DNA of 64,000 bases from the NCBI RefSeq assembly GCF_004297265.1, contig NZ_SCUT01000059.1, forward strand, positions 1 to 64,000, in the 5' to 3' direction. The position numbers were made by a program, and so were the translations under genes. Numbering within the stretch: position 1 is the first letter of the stretch; each line of letters opens with the position of its first letter. This document shows positions 28,044-37,715 of this stretch, in pieces. The notes below the pieces were generated by a model. It did not search any database and was not told the origin of the DNA. It saw only the letters and a program-made list of their open reading frames with translations. The DNA comes from Reyranella sp. GTDB lineage: Bacteria > Pseudomonadota > Alphaproteobacteria > Reyranellales > Reyranellaceae.

Positions 28044-29032
28044 ATGACCTCCACGCGCGGATCGATCAACGCATAGAGGAGGTCGGTCAGCAGGTTGAAG
28101 AACAGCACCATCACCGAAGTGACCAGGAACACGCCGAGCAGGATCTGGTAGTCGCGCGCGAGCAGGGCATCGAAAGCGAGACGGCCGATCCCCGGCCAGG
28201 CGAATACGGTCTCGACCAGAATCGAGCCGCCGATGAGCTGGCCGAGCTGCATGCCGGCGACGGTTATCACCGGCAGCAGGGCGTTGCGGAGGATGTGGCG
28301 GCGCTGCACGGCCCCTTCCGGGACGCCCTTGGCGCGCGCCGTCCGCACGAAATCCTGCGATGCCACCTCGAGCATCGCCGCCCTTGTCAGCCGGGCATAG
28401 ACCGCCATGTAGAAGAGGCCGAGTGTCAGGGCTGGCAGGAGCAGATAGCGCGCCGTGTCCAGAACGGCGGCGAAGCCGGTCAGGTTGGCCCCCACGGTGT
28501 TCATCCCGAAGCTCGGCAGCCAGTCCAGCCAGACACTGAAGACGAGCACCAGCATCAGCCCGACCCAGAAGAGCGGCGTGGCGTAGAGGCCGAGGGCCAG
28601 GACCGTGATCAGACTGTCCGAGGTTCGCCCGACGCGCCGGGCGGCGAGCGCGCCCAGGGTCACGCCGAGGAGGATCGCCAGGATGAAGGCCGTTCCGGTC
28701 AGCAACAGTGTCGCCGACAAACGCTCCGCGATCAGCCCGGCCACGGGGCGCTGCTGGCGATAGGACATTCCGAGATCGCCGTGCGCCACGTTGCTCACAT
28801 AGAGCCAGAGCTGCGTCGACAGCGGTTGGTCGAGCCCGAACTGGGTGCGCAGCTGAGCCAGGAACTGCGGATCTGCCGCACCGGCCTCGCCGGCCATCAC
28901 GCTGGCGGGATCGCCCGGCGCCGCGTGGACCAACAGGAAGTTGGCGGTGACGATGGCGAACACCATCACCGCCATCTTGATCACGCGCTGAGCAAGGAAG
29001 CGGGCGAAGTGCACGCCGCCCATGTCGGCCAC
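28040..29032 (-). CDS. Peptide-type ABC permease, DppB family (second importer)
   Basis: A 330-residue permease with helix 1 at about residues 16-36, the following APGDPASVMAG segment, an EAA loop (DFVRTARAKGVPEGA) and C-terminal YALIDPRVEVM. The GTG at 29032 abuts the binding-protein stop; an in-frame ATG at 29023 is an alternative start. It partners the DppC-type gene. Confidence 0.91.
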   Translation of the reverse strand: MADMGGVHFARFLAQRVIKMAVMVFAIVTANFLLVHAAPGDPASVMAGEAGAADPQFLAQLRTQFGLDQPLSTQLWLYVSNVAHGDLGMSYRQQRPVAGLIAERLSATLLLTGTAFILAILLGVTLGALAARRVGRTSDSLITVLALGLYATPLFWVGLMLVLVFSVWLDWLPSFGMNTVGANLTGFAAVLDTARYLLLPALTLGLFYMAVYARLTRAAMLEVASQDFVRTARAKGVPEGAVQRRHILRNALLPVITVAGMQLGQLIGGSILVETVFAWPGIGRLAFDALLARDYQILLGVFLVTSVMVLFFNLLTDLLYALIDPRVEVM

Positions 29033-30655
29033 CTACGACAGGAAGACGTTGTCGAACGAAGAGTTCGGTCCTGTCGCGGTCTTGATCACATTGTGCAGTT
29101 TCTTGTCATGGATGGTGGGCCACGCCAATTCGAGGAACCAGATCTGCGGAACTTCCTCGCACAGGATCTTCTGCACTGCGCTGAAGGCCTCCTGGCGCAC
29201 TTTCGGATCGTCGGCGTCACGCGCCGTCGTGAACAGCTCGTCGACCTTCGGATTGGCATAGCCGCCGGTATTGGTGAAGGTGACCTTCTTGATGTTGGTC
29301 GAAACGTAGCTGCGCTCGACGCCCAGCGTCGGATCGCCGAACTGCGACAGGAAGTTGACGCTGGTCTCGTAGTCCCAGTCGCCGATGCGACGCGCCCAGG
29401 CGCCGGCATCGACGGTTTCGAGGACGACCTCGATGCCGATCTGGCGCAGGGACGTGCGGAAGTACTCCGAGAAACGCGTCCAGACTTCGCCGTAGGGCAA
29501 CGGCATGTGCTTGATCGTGAAGCGGATGCCCTTGGCGTCGGGCTTCAGCCCGGCCGCGTCGAGCAGTGCCATCGCAGCCTTCGGATTATAACCCGACAGC
29601 TTGGCCACCGCTGGATCGTAGAACTTCGTGGTCGAGCAGATCGGTCCCGTCGCCTGCTTGCCGATGCCGAACCACAGCCGGTCGCGGATGAAGTTGCGAT
29701 CGATCGCCATGTTGATCGCCTGGCGCACACGCACGTCGCCCAGCGGCTTGACCCGATGGTTGATCTCGATCCAGGCGAGCTGCGAGGAATATTCCCAGCC
29801 GATGAGCTGGACCTCCAGATTGGGCATCGCCTTGAAGCGCGGCACGTCGAACGGCTCGATGTCGTTGGCCTGGGTGAGCTGGACCTGGCCGGTCTGCAGG
29901 GCGAGGGCGCGGCTCTGGCTGTCGGGAATGATGCGGTAGATGATTTCGTCGAGGTACGGCTGGTCCTTCCCCCAGTAGTCGGCGAAACGCTTCATGCGAA
30001 TGAAGTTGCCGCGCTGCCATTCGACGAACTGGAACGGACCGGTGCCGATCGGCTTCTGATTCGCCGGATTGGTTCGGTATTCGGTGCCGTCGTAGATGTG
30101 CTTGGGCACGATGGCGGAGGCGGTGGCGTCGAACATCAGCAGGAACGGCTCGAACGGCCTCTTGAGCGTGAGCACCACCGTCAGAGGATCCGGCGCCGTT
30201 GCGCTCTCGATGTTGGCAAAGATCGGCTTGGCGCGCGGCGAGAGTTCGGTGTGGTACTTCATGATCGAGAAGATCACGTCGTCGGCCGTCATCGGATGGC
30301 CGTCGTGGAATTTTACATTCTCCTGGAGCTTGAACGTATAGGTCTTCTTGTCGTCCGAGAGCGTCCAGCTCTTGGCCAGTTGGGGCAACGGTTCGAGCTT
30401 GAAGGAATATTGCAGGAGGCCCTGGTACAGCTTGCTCGCAGCGAGTTGGGTCGGGCCCTGGTTGTTGACGCCGAGAACGAGCACAGGCGGCTCGGGTGTC
30501 AGGATCGTGTTCAGGGTGCCGCCTTTTTTGGGCGTCACGGCGGGAGTTTGGGCGCTGGCCGATCGCGAAGTCAGTGCCTGGCTGCTCAACCCCGCTGCCA
30601 GAGTGCCGGCCACCAGACCCTGCCGGGCAAGCGCCCTTCGCGTCAATTTACGCAT
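29033..30655 (-). CDS. Family-5 periplasmic substrate-binding protein (second importer)
   Basis: A 540-residue binding protein. The N-terminus MRKLTRRALARQGLVAGT with a hydrophobic stretch ending SRSASAQ suggests a Tat or Sec signal. Family-5 landmarks include LYQGLLQYS, YTFKLQENVKFHDG, GTGPFQFVEW and VRQAINMAIDR. ATG 30655 has AGGAGA upstream; the longer frame to 30700 lacks this. First gene of a four-gene importer operon. Ligand unknown. Confidence 0.9.
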   Translation of the reverse strand: MRKLTRRALARQGLVAGTLAAGLSSQALTSRSASAQTPAVTPKKGGTLNTILTPEPPVLVLGVNNQGPTQLAASKLYQGLLQYSFKLEPLPQLAKSWTLSDDKKTYTFKLQENVKFHDGHPMTADDVIFSIMKYHTELSPRAKPIFANIESATAPDPLTVVLTLKRPFEPFLLMFDATASAIVPKHIYDGTEYRTNPANQKPIGTGPFQFVEWQRGNFIRMKRFADYWGKDQPYLDEIIYRIIPDSQSRALALQTGQVQLTQANDIEPFDVPRFKAMPNLEVQLIGWEYSSQLAWIEINHRVKPLGDVRVRQAINMAIDRNFIRDRLWFGIGKQATGPICSTTKFYDPAVAKLSGYNPKAAMALLDAAGLKPDAKGIRFTIKHMPLPYGEVWTRFSEYFRTSLRQIGIEVVLETVDAGAWARRIGDWDYETSVNFLSQFGDPTLGVERSYVSTNIKKVTFTNTGGYANPKVDELFTTARDADDPKVRQEAFSAVQKILCEEVPQIWFLELAWPTIHDKKLHNVIKTATGPNSSFDNVFLS

Positions 30656-30913
30656 TTCGGTCTCCTGTTGGGTGCAGTTGCGCCCGACATGCGGGCGCAA
30701 TGGAATTGATCAAGCCCTGACGATTGCAGACAGCGCAGCAATTCATGTGCCAGCCATATCGCGCCTCCGTTGACGAATCCCGCGGCGTAGTCGCCTTGCG
30801 TGCGGATTCGGCGCGCTGCTTCTGTGCGTTGCAGAGCCGGCGTCACGGGCAGGGGCTTTCAAGAAGCGTTTCGCTCGGTCAGTATCGCCGCATCCGCGAC
30901 GGACGAGAGCGAC

Positions 30914-31360
30914 ATGATCCGGCAAGCCGTGCCCAGCGATGAACCCGAGGTGAGGACCTGTGCCGAGCAGGCCTATGCGCGCTATGTGCCGGCGATGGGC
31001 CGTAAACCCGCGCCGATGGTCGCCGACTTCGCCGCACAGATCGCCGACGGCCATGTCTACGTCGCGACGGACGACAAAGGTGGCTTCGAGGGCTTCATCG
31101 TCTTCTATGCCGAGGACGGGCATGTGATGCTGGAGAATGTCGCCGTGTTGCCCAGCGCCGCTGGACGCGGCGTCGGCAAGAGGCTGATCGCCTTCTGTGA
31201 AGATACGGCGCGGCAGCGCGGTTTCGGTGCCGTGCACCTCTATACCAATGAGAAGATGATCGAAAATCTCTCGATCTATCCAAGGCTCGGCTATGTCGAG
31301 GTCGGGCGGCGTACCGAAGCCGGCTTCAACCGCGTCTACTTCGAGAAATCACTGGCCTGA
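30914..31360 (+). CDS. GNAT-family acetyltransferase
   Basis: A 148-residue GNAT protein. The acetyl-CoA-binding motif A is visible as VLPSAAGRGVGKRL (residues 77-90), followed by GAVHLYTNEKMIENLSIYPRLGYVEV, typical of the C-terminal half of the domain. ATG 30914 is chosen because the domain begins there (MIRQAVPSDEP) and the 38 residues before it in the open frame are not domain-like. The acetyl acceptor is unknown. Confidence 0.88.
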   Translation: MIRQAVPSDEPEVRTCAEQAYARYVPAMGRKPAPMVADFAAQIADGHVYVATDDKGGFEGFIVFYAEDGHVMLENVAVLPSAAGRGVGKRLIAFCEDTARQRGFGAVHLYTNEKMIENLSIYPRLGYVEVGRRTEAGFNRVYFEKSLA

Positions 31361-31395
31361 AGGCAACCCTCCGTCCGATCGCCGACGATAGAAAG

Positions 31396-32559
31396 ATGCG
31401 CCGCCATCTCCGGGTTCTGCTCATCCTCGCGCTGACCCAGATCACCGGCTGGGGCACGATTGGCGTGCTGCCCGTGATCGCGCCGGCGGTGGCGTCGTCG
31501 TTTGGCTGCGATTTGCCGTCGGTTTTCCTCGGCACTTCGGTGATGTTCGTCGCCACGGGGCTTGCCGCACCGTGGGCAGGTCGTGCCTTCCGCCGCTTCG
31601 GCCCAAAGCGGGCGATGGTCGCAGGCGCCGCGGGAATCGGGCTGGGGCAGGGACTGCTCGCGCTGTCGCCGACCCTGGCGATCTTCTGGGCGGCCTGGGC
31701 TCTGCTCGGCGTGGCGGGCGCGCTGTTCCTGACCACGGCGGCCTATGCCTACATTGCCGATCGGGCGGAGGAGCGCGCGCGGAGCCTGATCGGCACATTG
31801 ATGCTGGTGACGGGGCTCGCCGGCAGCGTCTTCTGGCCCATCACCGCCTTTCTCGAACATCTGGTCGGATGGCGCGGTGCCTGTGCGGCCTATGCCGCGA
31901 TCATGCTCCTGCTCGTCTGCCCATCGGTGTATTTCGGATTGCCTGCGGCGCAGGCCGGGACGGCGGCGGCCACCCCGGCAGGATCTTCGCGAAGGGGGCC
32001 GGTCTTCCTCCTGATGGTCGCCGCCATTGCGCTCAACAGCTTCGTGACCTTCGGCATCGACGCGCTGGGTATCCAGCTCCTTCAGGCGATGGGAATGGAC
32101 CTGGCCGGCGCCGTGGCGATCGCCTCGCTGATGGGCGTCTGCAAGGTCGGCGGCCGCGTCGTCGATCTTCTAGGCGGCCGGCGCTGGGACGGGCTTTCCA
32201 CCGGGCTGGTCGCGGGCGCGATGATCCCGCTCGGCCTCGTCCTTCTCTGGCTCGGCGGTGCGGGCGCCTTGTCCGTGGCGGGATATCTCGCGCTGTTCGG
32301 ACTGGGCAGCGGCGCCTTCGCCGTTGCGCGGGCGACCATGCCGCTCGTCTTCTTCCCAAAAGCCGACTACGCCGCAGCCATGTCGACCATCGCCCTGCCC
32401 ATCAACCTGATCAACGCCCTGGCTCCGCCCGTTCTCGCCGGACTCATGTCCGGCATCGGTGCGCAGGCGACGTTTGCGGTGCTTGGCGGGCTGAGCGTGA
32501 CCGCTTTCGCAATCCTGCTGCTGTTGAACCGGATGAGGGTCGACGCTCGCAGCGTCTGA
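31396..32559 (+). CDS. MFS transporter
   Basis: A 387-residue integral membrane protein with about 12 hydrophobic segments. RAFRRFGPKRAM near residue 62 corresponds to the MFS loop 2-3 motif. No substrate-specific motif is recognised. It follows the GNAT gene by 35 bases in the same direction and may be co-transcribed. Confidence 0.85.
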   Translation: MRRHLRVLLILALTQITGWGTIGVLPVIAPAVASSFGCDLPSVFLGTSVMFVATGLAAPWAGRAFRRFGPKRAMVAGAAGIGLGQGLLALSPTLAIFWAAWALLGVAGALFLTTAAYAYIADRAEERARSLIGTLMLVTGLAGSVFWPITAFLEHLVGWRGACAAYAAIMLLLVCPSVYFGLPAAQAGTAAATPAGSSRRGPVFLLMVAAIALNSFVTFGIDALGIQLLQAMGMDLAGAVAIASLMGVCKVGGRVVDLLGGRRWDGLSTGLVAGAMIPLGLVLLWLGGAGALSVAGYLALFGLGSGAFAVARATMPLVFFPKADYAAAMSTIALPINLINALAPPVLAGLMSGIGAQATFAVLGGLSVTAFAILLLLNRMRVDARSV

Positions 32560-32574
32560 TCGCGCGCCTCCTGA

Positions 32575-34206
32575 TCAGGCAGCGCGCGCTACATCCGCCG
32601 CCGCCAGCACCATGGCCGCGCACTTCTCGCCGATCATGATGGTGGGGGCGTTGGTGTTGCCGCTGGTGAGCGTCGGCATGATCGAGGCGTCGGCGACCCT
32701 GAGGCCGGGGACGCCGTGGACGCGCAGCTCGGGGTCGACCACGGCGCGCGGGTCGTTGCCCATCTTGCACGTGCCGACCGGGTGATAGGTCGTCTCGGCA
32801 TTGTTGCGCACCCATTCGAGCAGCTCGGCGTCGCTCTGGAGATGGGCGCCGGGCGCGATCTCCTTGCCGGTGACTTCCTTGAGCGGCGACGTCGCCATCA
32901 GCTCGCGACCCTTGCGCAGGACGTTCACGATGCCGGTGCGATCGTGCTCGGTGGACAGGAAGTTGAAACGGATCGCCGGCGGTTCGGCCGGATCGGCCGA
33001 CTTGATGTGGACCGAGCCCGTGCTTTCGGAACGCAGGACGTTCACGTTCATGGTGATGCCCTTCTGGGCCGAGACGCGGCGCTCCTTGCCGACCATCTCG
33101 TAGAGGAAGGGCGCGATCGAGATGGTGGCGTCGGGCGAGTCGAGGCCCACGCGCGTGCGGAAGTAGAGCCGGATCGGCACCGAGGTCGAGGCGAGGAAGC
33201 CCTCGCGGAACAGCGCGTACTTCGCCGCCTCCCGGACCAGGCGCCAGCCGCGCGCATTGTCGTTGAAGGTGAGGTTCTTCCCCGTGATCTCGAACTTCAT
33301 GCGCGGGGAGTAATGGTCGCGCAGGTTTTCGCCGACGCCTGGCAGCTCGTGCACCGGCGTGATGCCCAGCGCGCGCGGCCGGTCGCCCTGGCCGATGCCG
33401 GAGAGTTCGAGGAGCTTGGGCGAATTGATCGAGCCGCCGGAGACGATGACCTCGCGCGTGGCCCGCGCCTCGCGCTTCTGGCCGTTCACGGAATAGCGCA
33501 CGCCGACGCAGCGCCTGCCCTCGAGGATGAGGGACTCGGCGATGGCGCCCTGGTCGATCTGCAGGTTGGCGCGTGAACGCGCCGGATCGAGGTAGCAGAA
33601 GGCGGTGCTCTGGCGGCGGCCCTTGGTGATCGTCACCTGGGACATGCCGATGCCTTCCTGCGAAGCGCCGTTCTGATCGGGATTGTAGGGCAGGCCCATC
33701 TTCTCGGCGGCCGCGATCATCTTCTCGAGCAAGGGGACCTTGTTGCGCGGCGTGTGGGTGACGGGAAGGATGCCGTCGCGGCCGCGGAACTCGTCGGAGC
33801 CGCCTTCGAAGCGCTCCATGCGCTTGAAGATCGGCAGCACGTCCTGGAAGCTCCAGCCGCGATTGCCGAGCTGCGCCCAGTGATCGTAGTCCTGCGCCTG
33901 GCCGCGGATATAGACCATGCCGTTGATCGAGCTGGAGCCGCCCAGCATGCGGCCGCGCGGCACGGCGATGCGGCGCCCGCCCGAGCCTTCGTCGGGCTCC
34001 GACGAGTAGCACCAGTTGACCGCCGGATCGTCGATCATCTTGGCGACGCCGACCGGCACCTTCGACCAGAAGAAGTTCGAACCCTGCGTGCCCGCCTCGA
34101 GCAGCAGGACACGATGCCGGCCGCCCTCGCTCAGCCGGCTCGCGACGACCGCGCCCGCGGACCCGGCACCGACGACGATGTAGTCATAGGTCGAGTCGTT
34201 CTTCAT
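32575..34206 (-). CDS. GMC-family FAD oxidoreductase, choline-dehydrogenase-like
   Basis: A 543-residue flavoprotein. The FAD-binding GAGSAGAVVASRLSE motif is at about residues 14-28 and the GMC signature region PRGRMLGGSSSINGM near 80. The active-site YHPVGTCKMG (catalytic His) near 465 precedes SGNTNAPTIMIGEK at the C-terminus. Start 34206 is supported by GGGAGAACGGAA upstream. It oxidises an alcohol; choline specificity is not implied. It is convergent with the MFS gene, 16 bases between stops. Confidence 0.9.
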   Translation of the reverse strand: MKNDSTYDYIVVGAGSAGAVVASRLSEGGRHRVLLLEAGTQGSNFFWSKVPVGVAKMIDDPAVNWCYSSEPDEGSGGRRIAVPRGRMLGGSSSINGMVYIRGQAQDYDHWAQLGNRGWSFQDVLPIFKRMERFEGGSDEFRGRDGILPVTHTPRNKVPLLEKMIAAAEKMGLPYNPDQNGASQEGIGMSQVTITKGRRQSTAFCYLDPARSRANLQIDQGAIAESLILEGRRCVGVRYSVNGQKREARATREVIVSGGSINSPKLLELSGIGQGDRPRALGITPVHELPGVGENLRDHYSPRMKFEITGKNLTFNDNARGWRLVREAAKYALFREGFLASTSVPIRLYFRTRVGLDSPDATISIAPFLYEMVGKERRVSAQKGITMNVNVLRSESTGSVHIKSADPAEPPAIRFNFLSTEHDRTGIVNVLRKGRELMATSPLKEVTGKEIAPGAHLQSDAELLEWVRNNAETTYHPVGTCKMGNDPRAVVDPELRVHGVPGLRVADASIMPTLTSGNTNAPTIMIGEKCAAMVLAAADVARAA

Positions 34207-34334
34207 TTCCGTTCTCCCTTGACCTGAAGGGGAGCAGCCCTTGCGAGCGCTGACAAGCCTCGGGCGCGCGCGAACCGCCTTCCGGTTTCGCCAACGGGAA
34301 TAGCCTGCCATGCTGCGCGCGTTCCGGAGTTCTC

Positions 34335-35111
34335 ATGTCGTCAAGTCCGCTCGATCTTTTTCGCCTCACCGGCCGCACGGCGCTGGTCACCGGCGCCCGC
34401 CGCGAAATCGGCCGGGCGATTGCCCTGGCGCTCGCCGGCGTGGGCGCGAGACTCGCGGTTCACCATGCCGGCACCGAGGAGGAGCGGGCCGATGCCGCCG
34501 CCGTGGTGCGCGAGATCGAGCAGGCTGGTGCAACGGCGCGGGCTTTCGGGCAGGACTTCGCCGCCGACGATGCAGGGCATCGGCTGGCTGAAGCCGTCTC
34601 GGCCTGGTCGCCGGTCGACATCCTGGTACTGAACGCGTCGATCGAGTTGCCCGAATCCTACGACGCGATCAGTCGGGAGCGGTTCGACCGGCAGATCACG
34701 GTCAATCTGCGCAGCCCGCTGGAGCTGCTGCAGGATCTCGTCCCGCCCATGGGCCGGCGCGGCTGGGGAAGGGTCGTCACCATCGGCAGCGTGCAGCAGG
34801 TCCGGCCGCATCCCCGGATGATGGTCTATGCCGGCGCCAAGGCTGCGCAATTGAACTGGGCGTGGAACCTCGCGCGCCAGTTCGGCGGACAGGGCGTCAC
34901 GGTGAACAATCTGGCGCCGGGCGCCATCCTGACGGCGCGCAATCGCGACCAGATGGCCACGGAAGGCGAGGCGCTCGTCCAGCGCATACCAAACGGCCGG
35001 CTCGGCCAGCCCGGCGATCTCGTGGGTGCCGCCCTGCTGCTGTGCTCGGATGCCGGCGCCTACATCAACGGCGTCAATCTTTACGTCGATGGTGGCCGCG
35101 CGATCGCCTAG
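34335..35111 (+). CDS. SDR-family oxidoreductase
   Basis: A 258-residue classical short-chain dehydrogenase. It has TGARREIGRA (NAD(P) binding, residues 19-28), NAS in place of the usual NAG near 100, catalytic Ser in TIGSVQQ near 150 and the YAGAK form of YxxxK near 163. It ends in YVDGGRAIA as FabG-like enzymes do. It is upstream of the subunit-3-like and GMC genes, so it may act in the same alcohol or sugar oxidation. Confidence 0.9.
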   Translation: MSSSPLDLFRLTGRTALVTGARREIGRAIALALAGVGARLAVHHAGTEEERADAAAVVREIEQAGATARAFGQDFAADDAGHRLAEAVSAWSPVDILVLNASIELPESYDAISRERFDRQITVNLRSPLELLQDLVPPMGRRGWGRVVTIGSVQQVRPHPRMMVYAGAKAAQLNWAWNLARQFGGQGVTVNNLAPGAILTARNRDQMATEGEALVQRIPNGRLGQPGDLVGAALLLCSDAGAYINGVNLYVDGGRAIA

Positions 35112-35139
35112 GATCGACCCGCACGTCAGCAGGGTTCAC

Positions 35140-35616
35140 ATGGCCGCCGCTCCCGACACTCGACTTTCCGATGCTGAAACAGACCACCTCAGGATAATCG
35201 CCGGGACGATGGTTCCCGCAGACGCTGCCCTGGGCATGCCGGGCGCCGACGACCCGGTTATCCTCGACGACATCGCAAGGTCGGTGGGGCGGGACCTTCC
35301 GCTGGTCCGCGAGGCACTGGCCGCGATCGCGGCGAAGTCGGGCGGTGCCTTCGCCGGGATGGACCGGGACGCAAGGGAAGCCCTGGTCAACGACTGGTAT
35401 GCGGGCGGTGGCGCGCCTGCCATTGCCCTCGGGCGGGTGATCGTGGGCGCCTACTATCGCGACGATCGCGTCCTGCAGGCGCTGGGGCATGAAGCCCGCG
35501 CGCCGTTTCCGAAGGGCTATGTGCTGGAGCAGGGCGACTGGTCGCTGCTCGACGTCGTGCGCAGCCGTAAGCCCTTCTGGCGTGACGATCGTGTCACGCC
35601 GGCGGGGGAGCGCTGA
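35140..35616 (+). CDS. Gluconate-2-dehydrogenase subunit-3-like protein
   Basis: A 158-residue soluble protein starting MAAAPDTRLSDAETDHLR, directly upstream (one base) of a GMC flavoprotein, as in membrane-type sugar dehydrogenases. The AGTMVPADAALGMPGADD segment resembles the conserved N-terminal region of subunit 3. Unlike many homologs, no Tat signal is visible. The ATG at 35140 was chosen over an upstream in-frame ATG that overlaps the SDR gene. It is probably a partner or chaperone subunit of the next gene. Confidence 0.75.
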   Translation: MAAAPDTRLSDAETDHLRIIAGTMVPADAALGMPGADDPVILDDIARSVGRDLPLVREALAAIAAKSGGAFAGMDRDAREALVNDWYAGGGAPAIALGRVIVGAYYRDDRVLQALGHEARAPFPKGYVLEQGDWSLLDVVRSRKPFWRDDRVTPAGER

Positions 35617-35617
35617 C

Positions 35618-37222
35618 ATGGCCGGCAACGAAAAAGTCGATGTCCTGATCATCGGATCCGGCGCTTCGGGCGCCGCCGTGGCGTGGAGCCTCGCCGAGAC
35701 GAAGATGCGCATCCTGTGCCTGGAGCAGGGCGACTGGATGAAGCCGACCGACTTCCCCAGTAACGGCCGCGACTGGGAAGCAAGGCGCTACACCGATTTC
35801 GAGATCAGCCCCAACCGCCGGGGGCGGGACACCGACTATCCGATCAACGACGACAACTCGCTGATGAAGATCGCCAACTTCAACGGTGTCGGCGGCGGCA
35901 CGATCATCTACACGGCCCACTGGCCGCGCATGCATCCCTCGGACTTCAAGGTGAAGTCGCTGGACGGCGTGGCCGACGACTGGCCCGTCGATTACTGGGC
36001 GCTCGAGAAGTTCTATGACGAGAACGACCGGATGATGGGCGTCTCCGGCCTCGCCGGCGATCCCGGCGTGCCGCCGCACCATCCGCCGATGCCGCCGATC
36101 GGGCTCGGCAAGACCGGGACTCGCTACGCCCAGGCGATGAACCGGCTGGGCTGGCACTGGTGGCCGTCTGACAGCAGCATCGCCACCACCGACTATGAGG
36201 GGCGCGCCCGCTGCATCAATCTCGGCCACTGCACGCCAGGCTGTGCGCAGGGCGCCAAGGCCAGCACCGACATCACCTACTGGCCGCTCGCCATCCGGGC
36301 CGGCGTCGAACTGCGCACGCGCTGCCGGGTGCGCGAGATCACCACTGACGAGCACGGCATGGCGGCCGGCGCGATCTACTACGATGCCGATGGTGTCGAG
36401 CAGTTCCAGCCGGCCGAGGTCGTGATCCTGGCCTGCAACGGAGTCGGCACGCCACGCCTGCTGCTGAACTCGGCCTCGGCGAAGTTCCCGGACGGCCTCG
36501 CCAATTCCTCCGGCCTGGTCGGCCGGAACCTGATGCTGCATCCCTGGCCGATGATCTCGGGCTATGTCGACGAGCCGCTGGACGGCGGGCGCGGGCCCAT
36601 CAACACCATCTGGAGCAAAGAGTTCTACGAGACCGACCCGTCGCGCGACTTCGTGCGCGGCTATACCCTGCAGTTCAGCCGCGGCACCGGCCCGGCCAAC
36701 CAGGCGATGCTCGGCGCGGTGACCGGCCTCGTGCCCTGGGGTCGCGATCATCATCGCCAGTACCGGCAATTGCTCGATCACCGGCTGAACATCGGCGTCG
36801 CCTGCGAGGATCTGCCCGAGGAGCATAATCGCGTCACGCTCGATCCGGTGCTGAAGGACGGCAACGGCATCCCCGCGCCGAAGATCGATTACACGATCAG
36901 TGAGAACACGCGCCGCATGATGGAGCACGGCATTGCCCGCGCCGAGGAGATCCTGACGGAAGCCGGCGCCACGCGGCTCTACGCCTCGCGAACGGCACTG
37001 AACTATCCCGGCCATCTGCTCGGCACCGCGCGCATGGGCACCGATCCCGAGCGCTCGGTGGTCAACGAATGGGGCCGCAGCCACGACGTGAAGAACCTGT
37101 TCATCGTCGACGGCAGCATCTGGGTCACCTCCGGCGGCGTGAACCCGACCTCCACCATCCAGGCCCTGGCGCTCTACATCGCGGACCAGATGAAGCAGCG
37201 ACTGGCGACGCTGTTCGACTGA
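35618..37222 (+). CDS. GMC-family oxidoreductase, gluconate/fructose dehydrogenase flavoprotein type
   Basis: A 534-residue FAD enzyme with IIGSGASGAAVAWSLAE (FAD motif) at residues 10-26, FNGVGGGTIIYTAHWPRM near 88 and a CTPGCAQGAKAS Cys pair near 206. The C-terminal block is GTARMGTD...VDGSIWVTSGGVNPT. GGGGGAG precedes ATG 35618. The family usually works with a cytochrome c subunit that passes electrons to the respiratory chain; none is encoded beside it. The sugar or polyol substrate is unknown. Confidence 0.88.
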   Translation: MAGNEKVDVLIIGSGASGAAVAWSLAETKMRILCLEQGDWMKPTDFPSNGRDWEARRYTDFEISPNRRGRDTDYPINDDNSLMKIANFNGVGGGTIIYTAHWPRMHPSDFKVKSLDGVADDWPVDYWALEKFYDENDRMMGVSGLAGDPGVPPHHPPMPPIGLGKTGTRYAQAMNRLGWHWWPSDSSIATTDYEGRARCINLGHCTPGCAQGAKASTDITYWPLAIRAGVELRTRCRVREITTDEHGMAAGAIYYDADGVEQFQPAEVVILACNGVGTPRLLLNSASAKFPDGLANSSGLVGRNLMLHPWPMISGYVDEPLDGGRGPINTIWSKEFYETDPSRDFVRGYTLQFSRGTGPANQAMLGAVTGLVPWGRDHHRQYRQLLDHRLNIGVACEDLPEEHNRVTLDPVLKDGNGIPAPKIDYTISENTRRMMEHGIARAEEILTEAGATRLYASRTALNYPGHLLGTARMGTDPERSVVNEWGRSHDVKNLFIVDGSIWVTSGGVNPTSTIQALALYIADQMKQRLATLFD

Positions 37223-37240
37223 GGTGCGCCTGCGGCACCT

Positions 37241-37705
37241 TCAGAAATCAAGAGGTGCGTTGTCGATGACCTCTTTCATGACGAAGAAGGTTCTCGTCTG
37301 CCGAACGCCGGGCAGGGCGATCAACTTCTCCCCGTGAATGCGGTTGAAGTCCTCGATATCCTTCACCCGGATCTTCAGGAAGAAATCGAAATCGCCCGCC
37401 ACCAGATGGCAGTCGAGGACGAACTTCAGTTTCGCGATGGCTTTCTCGAAATCGCCAAAGCTTTGAGGCGTCGAGCGGTCGAGCACGACTCCGACGATTA
37501 CCAGCGCTCCCCTGTCGACCTTCCTGGGCGCCACCGCCGCCCGGACGCCGCCGATATAGCCTTTGTCGAAGAGGCGCTGCGTTCGGCGGTGACATGTTGC
37601 AGGGCTGATGGAGACCAGTTTCGCCAACTCGGCATTGGACAGTCGCCCGTTACCCTGCAGGAGACGCAACATCCGTAGGTCGATCCGGTCGAGCTGTTCT
37701 GACAT
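37241..37705 (-). CDS. acdR: Lrp/AsnC-family regulator, probable AcdR
   Basis: A 154-residue Lrp-type protein. It has an N-terminal HTH (LSNAELAKLVSISPATCHRRTQRL, residues 22-45) and a C-terminal RAM ligand-binding domain (LVAGDFDFFLKIRV). It is divergent from acdS with 161 bases between, the classical arrangement in which AcdR activates ACC deaminase in response to ACC or leucine. The gene name rests on context. Confidence 0.87.
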   Translation of the reverse strand: MSEQLDRIDLRMLRLLQGNGRLSNAELAKLVSISPATCHRRTQRLFDKGYIGGVRAAVAPRKVDRGALVIVGVVLDRSTPQSFGDFEKAIAKLKFVLDCHLVAGDFDFFLKIRVKDIEDFNRIHGEKLIALPGVRQTRTFFVMKEVIDNAPLDF

Positions 37706-37715
37706 GAAATAATCT

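Noticed and set aside
28295-30709. 804-codon plus-strand frame opposite the second importer
   Set aside because: Antisense to a permease and a binding protein with clear family motifs; the translated product has no recognisable domain.
34206-34311. Longer N-terminus for the choline-dehydrogenase-like protein
   Set aside because: The extra 35 residues are Arg-rich and not family-like, while a strong ribosome site precedes the ATG at 34206.
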